Below are positions 18,217-27,408 of a stretch of 64,000 nucleotides of DNA, one piece after another; the stretch's first letter is position 1; every line of letters starts with the position of its first letter. The position numbers and the translations under genes are program-made. The notes under the pieces are model-generated. The model was not told the DNA's origin and ran no database searches. It saw only the letters and a list, made by a program, of their open reading frames with translations. The stretch covers positions 1 through 64,000 of the forward strand of contig NZ_JH414505.1 in NCBI RefSeq assembly GCF_000238075.1, given 5' to 3'. The stretch is from Oribacterium asaccharolyticum ACB7 (GTDB lineage: Bacteria > Bacillota > Clostridia > Lachnospirales > Lachnospiraceae).

Positions 18217-18817
18217 TCCTCTCTAGTATATTTCTCAAATCTATCCCAGTATCATTTTTCAAGTATTCCCAAGCTTCCTTTCCGGAATAATACTCACCAC
18301 CTACTGAATGATATAGCTCTTTTAAACCGGTTTGAATTCGAATTGACTGTTCTCTATTTGGTTCAAAAAACATAATCCTTATAGGTGTATACCCAGCATC
18401 TTTAATGATCTTAATCCGCTTCTTCTCCTTTTTAATATGATCTCCATCTGTTGTTGCATCCCTCCATTTAAGTTCAATCGCTCTGTTATCAATAAGATAA
18501 TCTATTTCAATCATCTTCGGACTCTGATCAATAGTATTGGGAAGAAAAAATTTCCCTTGTGCATTTGGATATGCAATTTTAAAGCATTCAGTAGCTAGTT
18601 CTTCCATCAACGAACCAGCATACTTGTACAAATACCGTCCAACATTCTGCTGGTAATCAATCCGGTATCCTGCTTCATTCGTAAAACCAAGTACATTATA
18701 TAAAATATAATGGTCATTATTATCTGACTGCATCTCAACTTCACGTTCTTTTATTTTTTTCTGCAGTCCCACACGATAACGTAAAATAATTTCAAAAAAT
18801 TTATCTTTGTTATCCAT
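18203..18817 (-). CDS. ApaLI-like type II restriction endonuclease
   Basis: A 204-residue protein I assign to the ApaLI-type endonuclease family by resemblance of its core and C-terminus (IELKWRDATTDGDHIKKEK, IKDAGYTPIRIMFFEPNRE, GGEYYSGKEAWEYL). A PD-(D/E)xK-type site is visible: Asp106/Asp110 followed by Glu115-x-Lys117 in AIELKW. It would cut unmethylated DNA, giving defence against foreign DNA. AAGGGAG precedes the ATG at 18817 by seven bases. It is flanked by a controller gene and a methylase. Its own promoter overlaps a controller-box-like site. Confidence 0.8.
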   Translation of the reverse strand: MDNKDKFFEIILRYRVGLQKKIKEREVEMQSDNNDHYILYNVLGFTNEAGYRIDYQQNVGRYLYKYAGSLMEELATECFKIAYPNAQGKFFLPNTIDQSPKMIEIDYLIDNRAIELKWRDATTDGDHIKKEKKRIKIIKDAGYTPIRIMFFEPNREQSIRIQTGLKELYHSVGGEYYSGKEAWEYLKNDTGIDLRNILERNGKW

Positions 18818-18832
18818 TTTTTTACTCCCTTA

Positions 18833-18863
18833 ATAATAATATCTTTGTTACTTATAGTCAACA
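18833..18863 (-). promoter_or_regulatory. Endonuclease promoter with controller-box-like operator
   Basis: Minus strand: TTGACT (18856-18861), 17-base spacer and TATTAT (18833-18838), only some 16 bases before the start codon. The -35 sits in TGTTGACTATAAGT (18850-18863), nearly the same as a site upstream of the controller gene. This suggests direct control of the endonuclease by the HTH protein. Confidence 0.6.
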
Positions 18864-18864
18864 A

Positions 18865-19071
18865 TTATATTCCTTCAAAAAATTCCTCAAATGAACAATC
18901 AAGTGCAGTTACTATCTTTTCCAAACTTTTAAGCGAAATATTTCTTTTCCCTTGCTCAGCACCCGCTAAATAGGTTCTATCTATATCAGCTTTGAATGCC
19001 AGCTTTTCTTGACTTAATTTTTTCTCATTCCGAAGTGTTTTTATTCTTTTTCCAACTTTTTCTAAAATCAC
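18865..19071 (-). CDS. HTH (XRE-family) controller protein of the RM system
   Basis: A 68-residue single-domain helix-turn-helix protein: KRIKTLRNEKKLSQEKLA, then the recognition helix around DIDRTYLAGAEQGKRNISL and the closing helices LEKIVTALDCSFEEFF. Size and position match controller (C) proteins that delay endonuclease expression until the methylase has modified the host. The start is GTG (19071), with GGGGG seven bases ahead. It is 47 bases from the endonuclease start. Operator-like repeats before both genes support autoregulation and control of the endonuclease. Confidence 0.87.
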   Translation of the reverse strand: MILEKVGKRIKTLRNEKKLSQEKLAFKADIDRTYLAGAEQGKRNISLKSLEKIVTALDCSFEEFFEGI

Positions 19072-19107
19072 TGTTATACCCCCTCATTTACTATTGTCTA
19101 TATTGAT

Positions 19108-19122
19108 ACTTATAAGTCAACA
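19108..19122 (-). promoter_or_regulatory. Controller-box-like operator before the HTH gene
   Basis: Minus strand TGTTGACTTATAAGT, with the inner palindrome ACTTATAAGT. It shares all but one base with the site at 18850-18863. TTGACT could also be the -35 of the controller promoter with a weak -10 seventeen bases on. Known controller boxes of related systems have GACT/AGTC half sites, which these resemble. Confidence 0.6.
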
Positions 19123-19177
19123 GTCTATGAGTAACACAATTTGTATTTGGTTGAAACTTTCTGATTCTAAATTTTAC

Positions 19178-19211
19178 AAAAAAAGAACCCCCGATTTCTC
19201 GGGAGCCCTTT
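19178..19211 (-). terminator. Terminator after the cell-wall-binding protein gene
   Basis: Minus strand GGGCTCCCGA-GAAA-TCGGGGGTTC followed by seven T residues: a GC-rich stem (some G-U pairs) with a GAAA loop and U-tract, 19 bases past the stop at 19230. Confidence 0.85.
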
Positions 19212-19229
19212 CTAAAATCCTAAATGGAA

Positions 19230-20834
19230 TTACTCTACGTAATATGTTGTTCCACCTACAGTAACAGCAGTAGTGTGATCACCAGCATTAGATGTATAAA
19301 GCTTCTTCGCACTTGCATAGATAACTACACCATCATTATTTGTTACATAGTAGATATCATTGCTATCCTTAAGATTGAACTTCTTCTTCTGTACTGTTCC
19401 AGCAGTATTGATTAATACTAAATTATAGGAACTAATATTGAAATCAGGATCTCCATAGTAAAGAACAGCCTTGCTATTTACAGGCGCAATAGTCTCAGTA
19501 GCTGCTCCAGAAGCACCTGAAACCGGAACTACAGCATAGTTGGAATCATCGTTGTTAGCCTTGAGAACAATACCATTCTGAGCATACTTCTTAATCTTCT
19601 TTACATAGTCCTTAGCGGCCTTACCATTATTATTGAAGTACATCTGATAAGCATCATCATCAAAACCTACATTCTGGTAACCAGTCTTTCTGGATCCGTC
19701 CTTAGCATAGTCATCAGAGAAGAAGAAAATATCGTAACCGGTTAAGGAAAGATTAGCAAACTGCTCACCTGTCAAATCCTGATAACTATTATCATTGCCT
19801 GCATCATCAGAGAAATCTTTTCTTCCGTTATTAGCAGTTGCAGAAACCTGCAATCCCGAAATCATTCTTCCATTCTCATCAAAAGCGTAAACCTTACCCT
19901 TGATCTTCTTGATAGTATTCTTAGCGAGTTTTCCGCTACCATCTGCCCACCACCAGGAAGCACGATCATTCTCGTAGTCCTTCTCAAGGTATTCTTCGCT
20001 CGGAACAGCCCAAATCCACTGATTCTTTCTCGCTCCGCCATCACCGTTTACATAAACAGTACTACTGGAAGTTACAGCTTTAGCCGGTAAAAATACATTG
20101 TCAGAAGCCACCTGAACCTTACCAGCATTGGAGTAATCCTCAATCATACGTCCATCTTGACGGAAGTAGTAAGTCATACCGTTGATATTCTTCTTAGTAT
20201 TCTTTGTAATCTTACCATTATCGTCAAGGTAGAACCATGCTGTGGTATCCTCGCCATTAACATTTACATTAAGCTGAACCCAACCGTGCTGAGCAGATCC
20301 ATCATCATATCCACCATAGTAGTAGTTTGCTGTAGACCAAGCATCATCAGTGGGCTGCAGTGTTGAAGAATCCTTCTGAAGCCATCCATAGAGCATATAG
20401 CCTTCCTGATCGAAGACATACTTCTTACCATTGATAGTCTTAATATCAGAAATTGTGATGCCATCTTTTCTATCTCTGTAAGCCTTACCATCAGCACCGA
20501 AGTACATCCATCTGTGATCAGCATTGCTATCATCAGAAACAGCATCAAATGCTACCCACTGATTGGTAACCATAGCACCGTCCTGATTAACATAGTAGAA
20601 GTCTTCATTCTTCTGAACAACTTCGTTTGTAACCATGTTTCCGTCGGATCCAAGGTAGAACCAGTAATCTCCGGACTTTCTCCATTCATCAGCAATTGGG
20701 TTGCCATCGTTATCCAGATACTGCCAGTTTCCTGTTGTGTTGTTCCAGCCAGCAGCGAAGCTTACAGCTGATGCGCCGATAGCCAGTAAAGCTGTTGCAG
20801 ATAAAGCTGCAACCAATTTTGTTTGCTTTCTCAT
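19230..20834 (-). CDS. Secreted cell-wall-binding repeat protein
   Basis: A 534-residue exported protein with a signal peptide ending near residue 28 (ASAVSFAAGW). The rest is a chain of choline/cell-wall-binding type repeats: W-Q-Y-L-D-N-D-G, WFYLGSDGNMVTN, FYYVNQDGAMVTNQW, YVFDQEGYMLYGW, WFYLDDNGKITKN, YYFRQDGRMI, YAFDENGRMISG. The last ~150 residues are less regular. No catalytic domain is apparent, so it is likely a structural or adhesion surface protein attached non-covalently to cell-wall polymer. It has its own strong promoter (20886-20914) and terminator, so is a single-gene unit and probably well expressed. Confidence 0.87.
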   Translation of the reverse strand: MRKQTKLVAALSATALLAIGASAVSFAAGWNNTTGNWQYLDNDGNPIADEWRKSGDYWFYLGSDGNMVTNEVVQKNEDFYYVNQDGAMVTNQWVAFDAVSDDSNADHRWMYFGADGKAYRDRKDGITISDIKTINGKKYVFDQEGYMLYGWLQKDSSTLQPTDDAWSTANYYYGGYDDGSAQHGWVQLNVNVNGEDTTAWFYLDDNGKITKNTKKNINGMTYYFRQDGRMIEDYSNAGKVQVASDNVFLPAKAVTSSSTVYVNGDGGARKNQWIWAVPSEEYLEKDYENDRASWWWADGSGKLAKNTIKKIKGKVYAFDENGRMISGLQVSATANNGRKDFSDDAGNDNSYQDLTGEQFANLSLTGYDIFFFSDDYAKDGSRKTGYQNVGFDDDAYQMYFNNNGKAAKDYVKKIKKYAQNGIVLKANNDDSNYAVVPVSGASGAATETIAPVNSKAVLYYGDPDFNISSYNLVLINTAGTVQKKKFNLKDSNDIYYVTNNDGVVIYASAKKLYTSNAGDHTTAVTVGGTTYYVE

Positions 20835-20885
20835 AATTAATGCACTCTCCTTTTAAAATCATGGAATAATCCAAGTTGCGTGACG

Positions 20886-20914
20886 ATTATAACCCCTTTT
20901 CTTAATCGATTCAA
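20886..20914 (-). promoter_or_regulatory. Promoter of the cell-wall-binding protein gene
   Basis: Minus strand TTGAAT (20909-20914), 17-base spacer and a perfect TATAAT (20886-20891), about 50 bases before the start codon. The sequence further upstream is AT-rich, as expected for a strong promoter. Confidence 0.75.
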
Positions 20915-21026
20915 GTTTTTTATAAACAAAAGATAAAAATCTCCTGTTTTTAAGGGTTTATCCTCGTGACTTTCTCAATATAGCGTAAGTTACTTTATAT
21001 GTCTATTACAAAGCGTAAACGAATTA

Positions 21027-22591
21027 TTACGAAGTTCTTAAGATAAATATTAAGAGAAAACTAATAATTCTCCTCTTTTTTGTTCTTTGCCTTTGTAACG
21101 TAAATTCTGATTTCTCCTCATGGTTAAATTCTTTTTTAACTACAGTACCATCTGAGTTTATAACAATGTCTTTATAGGTCCCCCCGGACTACTTTAAACT
21201 ATAGGATGGCTCGTTAGCATAATCAAATTATTTTTCGGTCACTATCTTTCCATCCGTGTTATTGATGATAAGAACATCCAGTCCGTTAGTATTACTTATA
21301 TTCCATGAATATTTCAAACTTTCATCCTTTGAACTAGAGGAATATACCGCAAAACCCTCTACGGTCTTTTCTAGGATGAAGCCTTCCATTTCTTTTTCAG
21401 AATTGGAGAATATATATGTTTGAATTTTCTAATATATCTATGAAATATTTCTCCATATGCAAAGTATTTTTCTTGAAATTGTTTTCATAGTATGATTCAA
21501 AATCCCCATCATAATCGTAAAGTATCAAAGTACTTGGTGAATTCTTAATCCATAAGAATAAATCGTCAAACCTATTTTCATCTTTTATATCCTGATGCAA
21601 ACAGTCTAATTGTAATTCATCCATTTCATTACTAAATATGTCGGAATATTGATCCTTTAACTGAATCGAAGCGCCCCATGAGTATTCATATGATGAATAT
21701 CGCTAAAACAAAAATTATCATATCCATCTCTAAACCAATCTACCGTAATAGATGGATAGTCTTCTTGAAGCTTACGATAATATTCATTGAATTGTGATTT
21801 ATAACTCTCATCAAAGCTTGACGCCGACGGAAGTGGCACTTTAATGAGATAAACTTCTATCCCTTTCTCAATACATAATTCAATGATTTTCCTATAATAC
21901 ATGTCAAAAAGAGGTTTTACATTAAACTCCGTATAATGAACCCCCTCAAAACTTCCTTCATAGTTTCCAACTGCAACATGTCTCCCTCTATGCAGATTGT
22001 CAAAATTACAAGCTGCTATATTCCCTTCTAAACGCTGATTTAAACTCGCATTAGTTAAAGACGTAATATACTTATTGGGTAAATATAGTTGATAGGATAA
22101 AAGTCTCAGTTCCGGATTGTCATCTATAATCGATAGTTCTTTAAATTTTTTAGCTTGCTGAAGCATCTCCCAATTCTGTTTAGGTGAAAATCTATGCGAA
22201 TACAATGCTCTTGTCCAATAACAGTCCGCCATAGTGAAGTGAAAATCCATGAAGCTAATAAATGCATGCTTAGGTGCCTGATTATGATTTAGATAATCCT
22301 CCAGAATATAGTAATTTTCCATCGGAGATGAACCGCTTAATGACAAATTAACAGTCGGGCTTGACAATACCTCCGGCATATAAGCTGCACCGGCCACGGA
22401 ATCTCCTAGAATAATCGTATCAATCCTGTTCTCCTATTTTTTTTTGCAAAAATCTTTATTCCATAGATAGTATGGTGCCTCCTCTACGGTGAATGCCATA
22501 AGATTAAATTTTGTGTAAAAAATCACTAAGAACAATGGAAATATAACTGCTCCACACTTATATAGAAGTTTTGTGATTTTCCTTATCCCAT
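21027..22591 (-). pseudogene. Decayed SGNH/AlgX-like O-acetylation partner
   Basis: The remains of one gene read across several frames. An ATG at 22591 after AAGGAG is followed at once by a stop, but one inserted base would give GIRKITKLLYK and a membrane anchor (VIFPLFLVIFY). An in-frame TAG interrupts after DFCKKK; then come the SGNH motif IILGDSVAG and the catalytic-type SDIHHMN. The frame breaks after GALRFS (near 21660), continues as LKDQYSDIFSNEMDEL, breaks again near 21410, and ends with two more stops in GLDVLIINNTDGKIVTE...GTYKDIVINSDGTVV. It lies right after the MBOAT remnant; such pairs O-acylate surface glycans. At least three frame breaks and three stops: non-functional. Confidence 0.85.
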
Positions 22592-22596
22592 TCTCC

Positions 22597-24073
22597 TTAA
22601 AATTGAAAATAAATAAACTCTTGTCCCGTAATGTCTAATGAAAAAAGAATCAAAACAACCGCTCCCCAGTACACTGCATAGCGGAAAGCCAAATTCTGTG
22701 AAGATAACCATGAATAGAGATTTTTTCCTTTTTCCTTCATATAGCTTACCAACGCTAATATCAGAATAGAAAAAAGAAGAATATTCATATTTTTTGTGTC
22801 CAGGCCCATTTGATACAGTCCATCGTTTAATATGAGGCCTATATTGTCCAAATCTAAAGATTTTTTCAGAATATAGAAGGCCGAAGAAATTCTATCCGCT
22901 CTAAAAAATATCCATGCAATGTCCACAAGAATAAAAGTCTTTAAAATTCGTAATAGCTTCCAAGAGAATACCGTCGTATTAATCTTAAGTTTAGTTATTA
23001 TCCGTTCCACATAAGGGGCAATAAAATCTTCCAACAACTGGTATGCTCCGTGAATAAATCCCCAAAAGACAAAGGTTAAACTAGCTCCGTGCCATAGTCC
23101 GCTTACCACAAAGGTAATCATAATGTTCCTATATTTTTTCCACGTAGAACATCTACTCCCTCTCAGAGGGATATAAAGGTAGTCTCTAAACCAGGTGCTC
23201 AGAGAAATATGCCATCTTCTCCAAAAGTCTTTAAGGAACAAGCAAAATAAGGCTCATGGAAATTCTCCATCAAGTCAAAACCCAATACCTTTGCCGCACC
23301 TTTTGCAATCGTGGAATATCCCATGAAATCACAATATATTTGTATAGCAAAAAGAATATTCGCAGTAATAAGTTGAAAGCCTTTATACTCCAGATATTTA
23401 GCATACACCGCATTAACCAGAACGGCGCTCCGATCCGCAATAACCATCTTTAAGAAATAGCCCCAAAGCATAATCAGAAGACCTTGTCTTACATTTTCAT
23501 AGTTAAACTTTTTTGTATCGGCTAACTGTTTTAGTAGATTCTTTGATCTCTCGATAGGGCCTGCTACAAGTTGTGGGAAAAAGGAAACAAAGAGAGCATA
23601 TTGCAAAAAATTCTTTTCCGCATAAATATCCCTCCGATAAACATCAATTAAATATCCCAATGCCTGAAAAATATAAAAAGAAATTCCGACCGGCAGAATC
23701 ACATCTATTACCGGAATATGTAGATCTATATGAAGTCGAAATGCTACTGCTCGCATTAATCCAAGGATAAAATTACTATATTTAAAATAAAATATGATGA
23801 ATAAGTTAAGTCCTACTGCAAAAATCAATGTGATTCTATAATAGAATGATTTACGAAGCGGATCGACTTTTTTTATTTTTTCTAATATCAATCCTCCTGC
23901 ATACGTAATAAATGTAGAAGCTAATAATAGAAGTGCATATCTGGCACTCCAGCACATATAGAAAAAATAACTTGCGAGTAGCAAATATAAATTTTTTATT
24001 CTTTTAGGCAGAACGAAGTATCCCAGTACAACGATAGGAAAAAAAGTAAAAATTTAGCAGAATTGAAAAGCAT
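22597..24073 (-). pseudogene. Frameshifted MBOAT O-acyltransferase
   Basis: The gene encoded a ~490-residue membrane-bound O-acyltransferase (AlgI/DltB-like). From the ATG at 24073 (AAGGAG nearby) it reads MLFNSAKFLLFF, then shifts frame in a T-run near 24028-24035; the next frame gives PIVVLGYFVLPKRIKNL and ILPVGISFYIFQALGYLID. A second shift at about 23228-23233, in an AAAG run, moves from ACSLK to KDFWRRWHISLSTWFRDYLY, followed by the catalytic His in VSGLWHGASL. The active-site parts survive but no complete frame remains. Product would transfer acyl groups to surface polysaccharide with the SGNH partner. It sits at the downstream end of the glycan locus. Confidence 0.88.
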
Positions 24074-24082
24074 AAAATCTCC

Positions 24083-25255
24083 TTATAATTGGGGATATAC
24101 ATACTTCATATAGGCTTCCCTGAATTTTTCGTTTTGCCCTTCATAGGTATTCTCCATCGCTGTCTTTAACGCATTATGAGAAAGTTCCAACCTATAGTCA
24201 TCTTTATCAAACAGTGTAAGGATTCCTTCTTCCAGCTGCTTGATATTTCCGGCCTCAAAAAGTATTCCGTTATAATCATCTTTCACAATCTCCGGAATTC
24301 CGCCGACATGGGACCCGATAACCGGAATTCCACAGGACATAGCTTCCGCACAAACCATCCCAAGTCCCTCATTGTAAGAGGGAATAGCCAAACAATGTGC
24401 CCATTCTATCTCAGCAAAGAGTTCTTTTCCCCAAGCTTTTAATCCTCTTAAGCTAATGCTTTGCTCCATATGTTTGTCTTTAATCCATTTTTCAATTTTT
24501 TCTCTTTCTCTTCCTTCCCCAACAATCCGTAGCTTAATCTCCGCTCTGTTCAATTGCTTTATAGCCTCCAGCAAATCCAAAATCCCCTTTTCGGGGCTTA
24601 GTCTCCCCACAAAGATGATATTAAATTCTTTCCCTTCCCTAATCTTTGGAGAAGCTTTAACATCCTTTTTTGAAATCTGACAGTCATGAAAGACAACCGA
24701 AGGAATGCTTGCCACAGCATATTTTTTTTCCAGAATTTTAGAAACCCATGTTTGCAAGATACACTTCTTATAGTATGCATTGGAAAGATTCACTGCTACT
24801 TTTGCACCGATTTTTGCATACCAGTATTTAGCTTGGGAGATAAACTCATGGTCTCCTATGGTTCGAGATATAAAAAGGATTTCTTTTTTACTGTATAAGA
24901 GAAACATCATCCACTGTGTCACAGATCCCATTGCTGAATATACAAGACAAGGAGCATTGAAAAGCTGATCGAGACTTTTCTTCCTTTTCCACAGTGTAAG
25001 CAAATATCCTTTTAGTCCCGATTTTTGATTGTATATCCCCATAACACGAATGGGGACTTTTACCACAGAAAAATCATATTTACTATACTTTTCTACCTCT
25101 TCATCAGAAATGGTATAAATTCTGGACCACAAGACAATTTCATTAATCCCTTGAAAAACATTAAAAATACTTAGATTTGCCGGCCCCTGAACATAGTATT
25201 CGCCTCTGTTTTCAAAAATTTTTCCATCCCCTATTACAACAAGTCGTCTTTCCAT
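24083..25255 (-). CDS. Glycosyltransferase family 4 (GT-B)
   Basis: A 390-residue GT-B glycosyltransferase. The C-terminal half has the family core: FVGRLSPEKGILDLLEAI, LRIVGEGRERE and the E-x7-E motif in NEGLGMVCAEAMSCG, then GGIPEIV. The N-terminal half is divergent. It would add a sugar from a nucleotide donor to a lipid-linked glycan at the inner membrane face. Start ATG 25255 has GGGAG seven bases ahead. It is followed by the decayed MBOAT gene and preceded by a sugar dehydratase gene, so it is the last intact gene of the polysaccharide operon. Sugar specificity cannot be read. Confidence 0.88.
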   Translation of the reverse strand: MERRLVVIGDGKIFENRGEYYVQGPANLSIFNVFQGINEIVLWSRIYTISDEEVEKYSKYDFSVVKVPIRVMGIYNQKSGLKGYLLTLWKRKKSLDQLFNAPCLVYSAMGSVTQWMMFLLYSKKEILFISRTIGDHEFISQAKYWYAKIGAKVAVNLSNAYYKKCILQTWVSKILEKKYAVASIPSVVFHDCQISKKDVKASPKIREGKEFNIIFVGRLSPEKGILDLLEAIKQLNRAEIKLRIVGEGREREKIEKWIKDKHMEQSISLRGLKAWGKELFAEIEWAHCLAIPSYNEGLGMVCAEAMSCGIPVIGSHVGGIPEIVKDDYNGILFEAGNIKQLEEGILTLFDKDDYRLELSHNALKTAMENTYEGQNEKFREAYMKYVYPQL

Positions 25256-25274
25256 AATGTTGCTCCCGGCTTCT

Positions 25275-26249
25275 TTATCTCAGTTTGTTTCTCCAATAGG
25301 AGAGCATATCTTGAATAGTCTGTTTCATGGGAATTCTCTGTTTCCATCCCGTATCTTTCTGTAATTTTGTTATATCGCCCACTATAATTTTTTCATCTGT
25401 TGGGCGCAGAAGTGCCTTATCTACCTCTATCTGGAAAGTCTTTCCCATGACCTCTTCAATATAGTCAATAATTTCTCGCATTTCGTAAATCGCTTCTGAA
25501 GAAATATTGTATACCTCTCCCGCTCTTCCTTTTTTTGCCAAAAGAAGGAGAGCGTGAATCAAGTCTCTCTGATCCATAATGGCTCTTTTAGTGGATAAAT
25601 TTCCCACTCTAAGAGTATAGTCCCCGCTTTGTTCAGCCAGAACAGCTCGATAAGTAAAGTCTGCACATACATCCTTCACTTTTCTCGTACCGGTAGAATT
25701 AAAAATTCTTGCACGAATTACTCGAATTTGATCATTCTTGTAATACTGAAACGCCAGCAAATCCTGAGCCACCTTGCTGACACCATAGGGATGTAAGGGG
25801 AGGAGTTCTGTATTTTCCTTAACATACACTTCTCCCTGTCCTTCCAGGAGATTGAGGCTTTCTCCATATTCTGCACTCGAACAAGCTACCACAACCATAG
25901 GATTATAAGAAGCGTCTACATACTTTCGTGCCTTTTTTATTGCTTCAAACACGGCTACTGTACCATTTACATTTACATCGATAGTTTCACTTGGACTTAC
26001 CCATGAAACAGTCGGGTAGCTTTGTGCCGCCAAATGATAAATCTCCTCCGGTAACTGATCCATAATGACTTGATCAATTCCGTCTCCATACCTTAAGTCA
26101 CACTGTATAAAGTGAATGGGTAGCTTCACCTCTTCAATATTCACTTTGTTTTTATGCCAAATTCCGTAAACTTCGTCTCCTCTCTCATATAACTTCTCTA
26201 CCATATGAGATCCGACCATACCACCCGCACCTGTAACTAAAACTTTCAT
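25275..26249 (-). CDS. NAD-dependent sugar-nucleotide dehydratase/epimerase (GDP-mannose 4,6-dehydratase-like)
   Basis: A 324-residue extended short-chain dehydrogenase. The start chosen is MKVLVTGAGGMVGSHMVEKL at 26249, with GGAG eight bases ahead; it gives the normal Rossmann N-terminus, while a longer frame to 26336 would run back into the preceding gene. Signature parts: LAAQSYPTVSW, SSAEYGE (catalytic Ser and Glu), YGVSKVAQDLLA (Tyr and Lys), RDLIHALLLLA. The SAEYG with Glu is characteristic of 4,6-dehydratases such as Gmd rather than simple epimerases. Probable job: 4-keto-6-deoxy sugar nucleotide for the surface glycan. Confidence 0.82.
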   Translation of the reverse strand: MKVLVTGAGGMVGSHMVEKLYERGDEVYGIWHKNKVNIEEVKLPIHFIQCDLRYGDGIDQVIMDQLPEEIYHLAAQSYPTVSWVSPSETIDVNVNGTVAVFEAIKKARKYVDASYNPMVVVACSSAEYGESLNLLEGQGEVYVKENTELLPLHPYGVSKVAQDLLAFQYYKNDQIRVIRARIFNSTGTRKVKDVCADFTYRAVLAEQSGDYTLRVGNLSTKRAIMDQRDLIHALLLLAKKGRAGEVYNISSEAIYEMREIIDYIEEVMGKTFQIEVDKALLRPTDEKIIVGDITKLQKDTGWKQRIPMKQTIQDMLSYWRNKLR

Positions 26250-26286
26250 ATTTTTCTCCACTAATCTTTTTATATATTTATACTTT

Positions 26287-27354
26287 CTATTTCTTTCTAC
26301 GTAATAAGACTTTCCTATATATCCTGTTTCTTCCATATTCTACACAAAAACAGAGAAGATATAAAACAATTGCATAACCTAAAACTTTCACAATGCCCAA
26401 GCTGGAAGTAGCATAATCCTGAGGAAAAAATCTTTTGAACAAGATGCCCTTAGCAAGAGGATGAGTATGGGCGATAAACACGCCAAAACTGGTCATTGCC
26501 ATAAGCTTCGATATATCCCCTATAACCCCTTCTGTTCTGAATGCCTCCCTCTCTCTGCTGAAGAAGCAAAGCAGCGTTACTCCCTGTAGTAGAACAGGAA
26601 TGGATACATAATATAAAAGATATAGCCTTCCGGTTACATCTACCCCCCATTTTTCTAACATAAATCGTATAAATTCATATCCGAGCCAGGAGAATATTGA
26701 TACCGCACAGTAAATCCTTATCGGATATCTCTCTATTAGTTTAGGAAATCCATATTTCTTAAAATATGCTCCATAGTAATACAGAGATAACAGCCACACC
26801 ATACTATAACCGCCTTTTACCCCAAAGAAACTTTCATTCCCAAGGAATCTTGCTATTATAGAGCAAATGCTAAAAAGTATCACAATGAGATAAAGCATCC
26901 GCTTTGCCATTTCTTTCCCTAAGGTATTTAGTAAGGCATTGATATATGGCATGAAGAAGAAAACAGCAACATAGTCCGTAAGGTACCACCATGTCTCGGA
27001 TAAAAAAGGGGTAAAATACTTAATGTGTCCTCTGGAAAAAATGAAAACATTATTTTTGATGCAGTAAAGAGCTAAGATACCGAGAGAATAGCTTAGTACT
27101 GTTATATATAGATGTAAAATTCTGGAAAGATGATACTCTTCTTTCTTTTCCGAAGTGTAACCGATATACCCTGATATTAAACCAAATATATTCACCGCAC
27201 AAAAAGCAAAGCAATTGACAAGATAGTATACATGAAAATTAATGTAAGAAGTTTTTAAATCCAAACATCCCGTAAAAGATAAGCAATGCAGTATTACAAC
27301 CATAAAAGCAGCAAGGCCTCTAAGTAAATCTACTCCTATATTTCTGCTATTCAT
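26287..27354 (-). CDS. Membrane acyltransferase family 3 protein
   Basis: A 355-residue integral membrane protein with about ten helices. The N-terminus, NIGVDLLRGLAAFMVVILHC, is the Acyl_transf_3 (OafA/WecH) signature, including the catalytic-type His and the R-G pair. It likely O-acetylates a sugar of the surface glycan during assembly. GGGAG lies nine bases ahead of the ATG at 27354. With the MBOAT pair broken, this is the one apparently intact O-acyltransferase at this end of the locus. Substrate is unknown. Confidence 0.87.
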   Translation of the reverse strand: MNSRNIGVDLLRGLAAFMVVILHCLSFTGCLDLKTSYINFHVYYLVNCFAFCAVNIFGLISGYIGYTSEKKEEYHLSRILHLYITVLSYSLGILALYCIKNNVFIFSRGHIKYFTPFLSETWWYLTDYVAVFFFMPYINALLNTLGKEMAKRMLYLIVILFSICSIIARFLGNESFFGVKGGYSMVWLLSLYYYGAYFKKYGFPKLIERYPIRIYCAVSIFSWLGYEFIRFMLEKWGVDVTGRLYLLYYVSIPVLLQGVTLLCFFSREREAFRTEGVIGDISKLMAMTSFGVFIAHTHPLAKGILFKRFFPQDYATSSLGIVKVLGYAIVLYLLCFCVEYGRNRIYRKVLLRRKK

Positions 27355-27408
27355 TCGCTTTTTCTCCCATCCTACTATCTATTTCATTTACAAGTCCAAA
27401 GAAAATCT

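Noticed and set aside
21397..21624. Small separate gene of 75 codons
   Set aside because: Reading further upstream shows LKDQYSDIFSNEMDEL continuing the SGNH protein after a frame break; it is part of the pseudogene.
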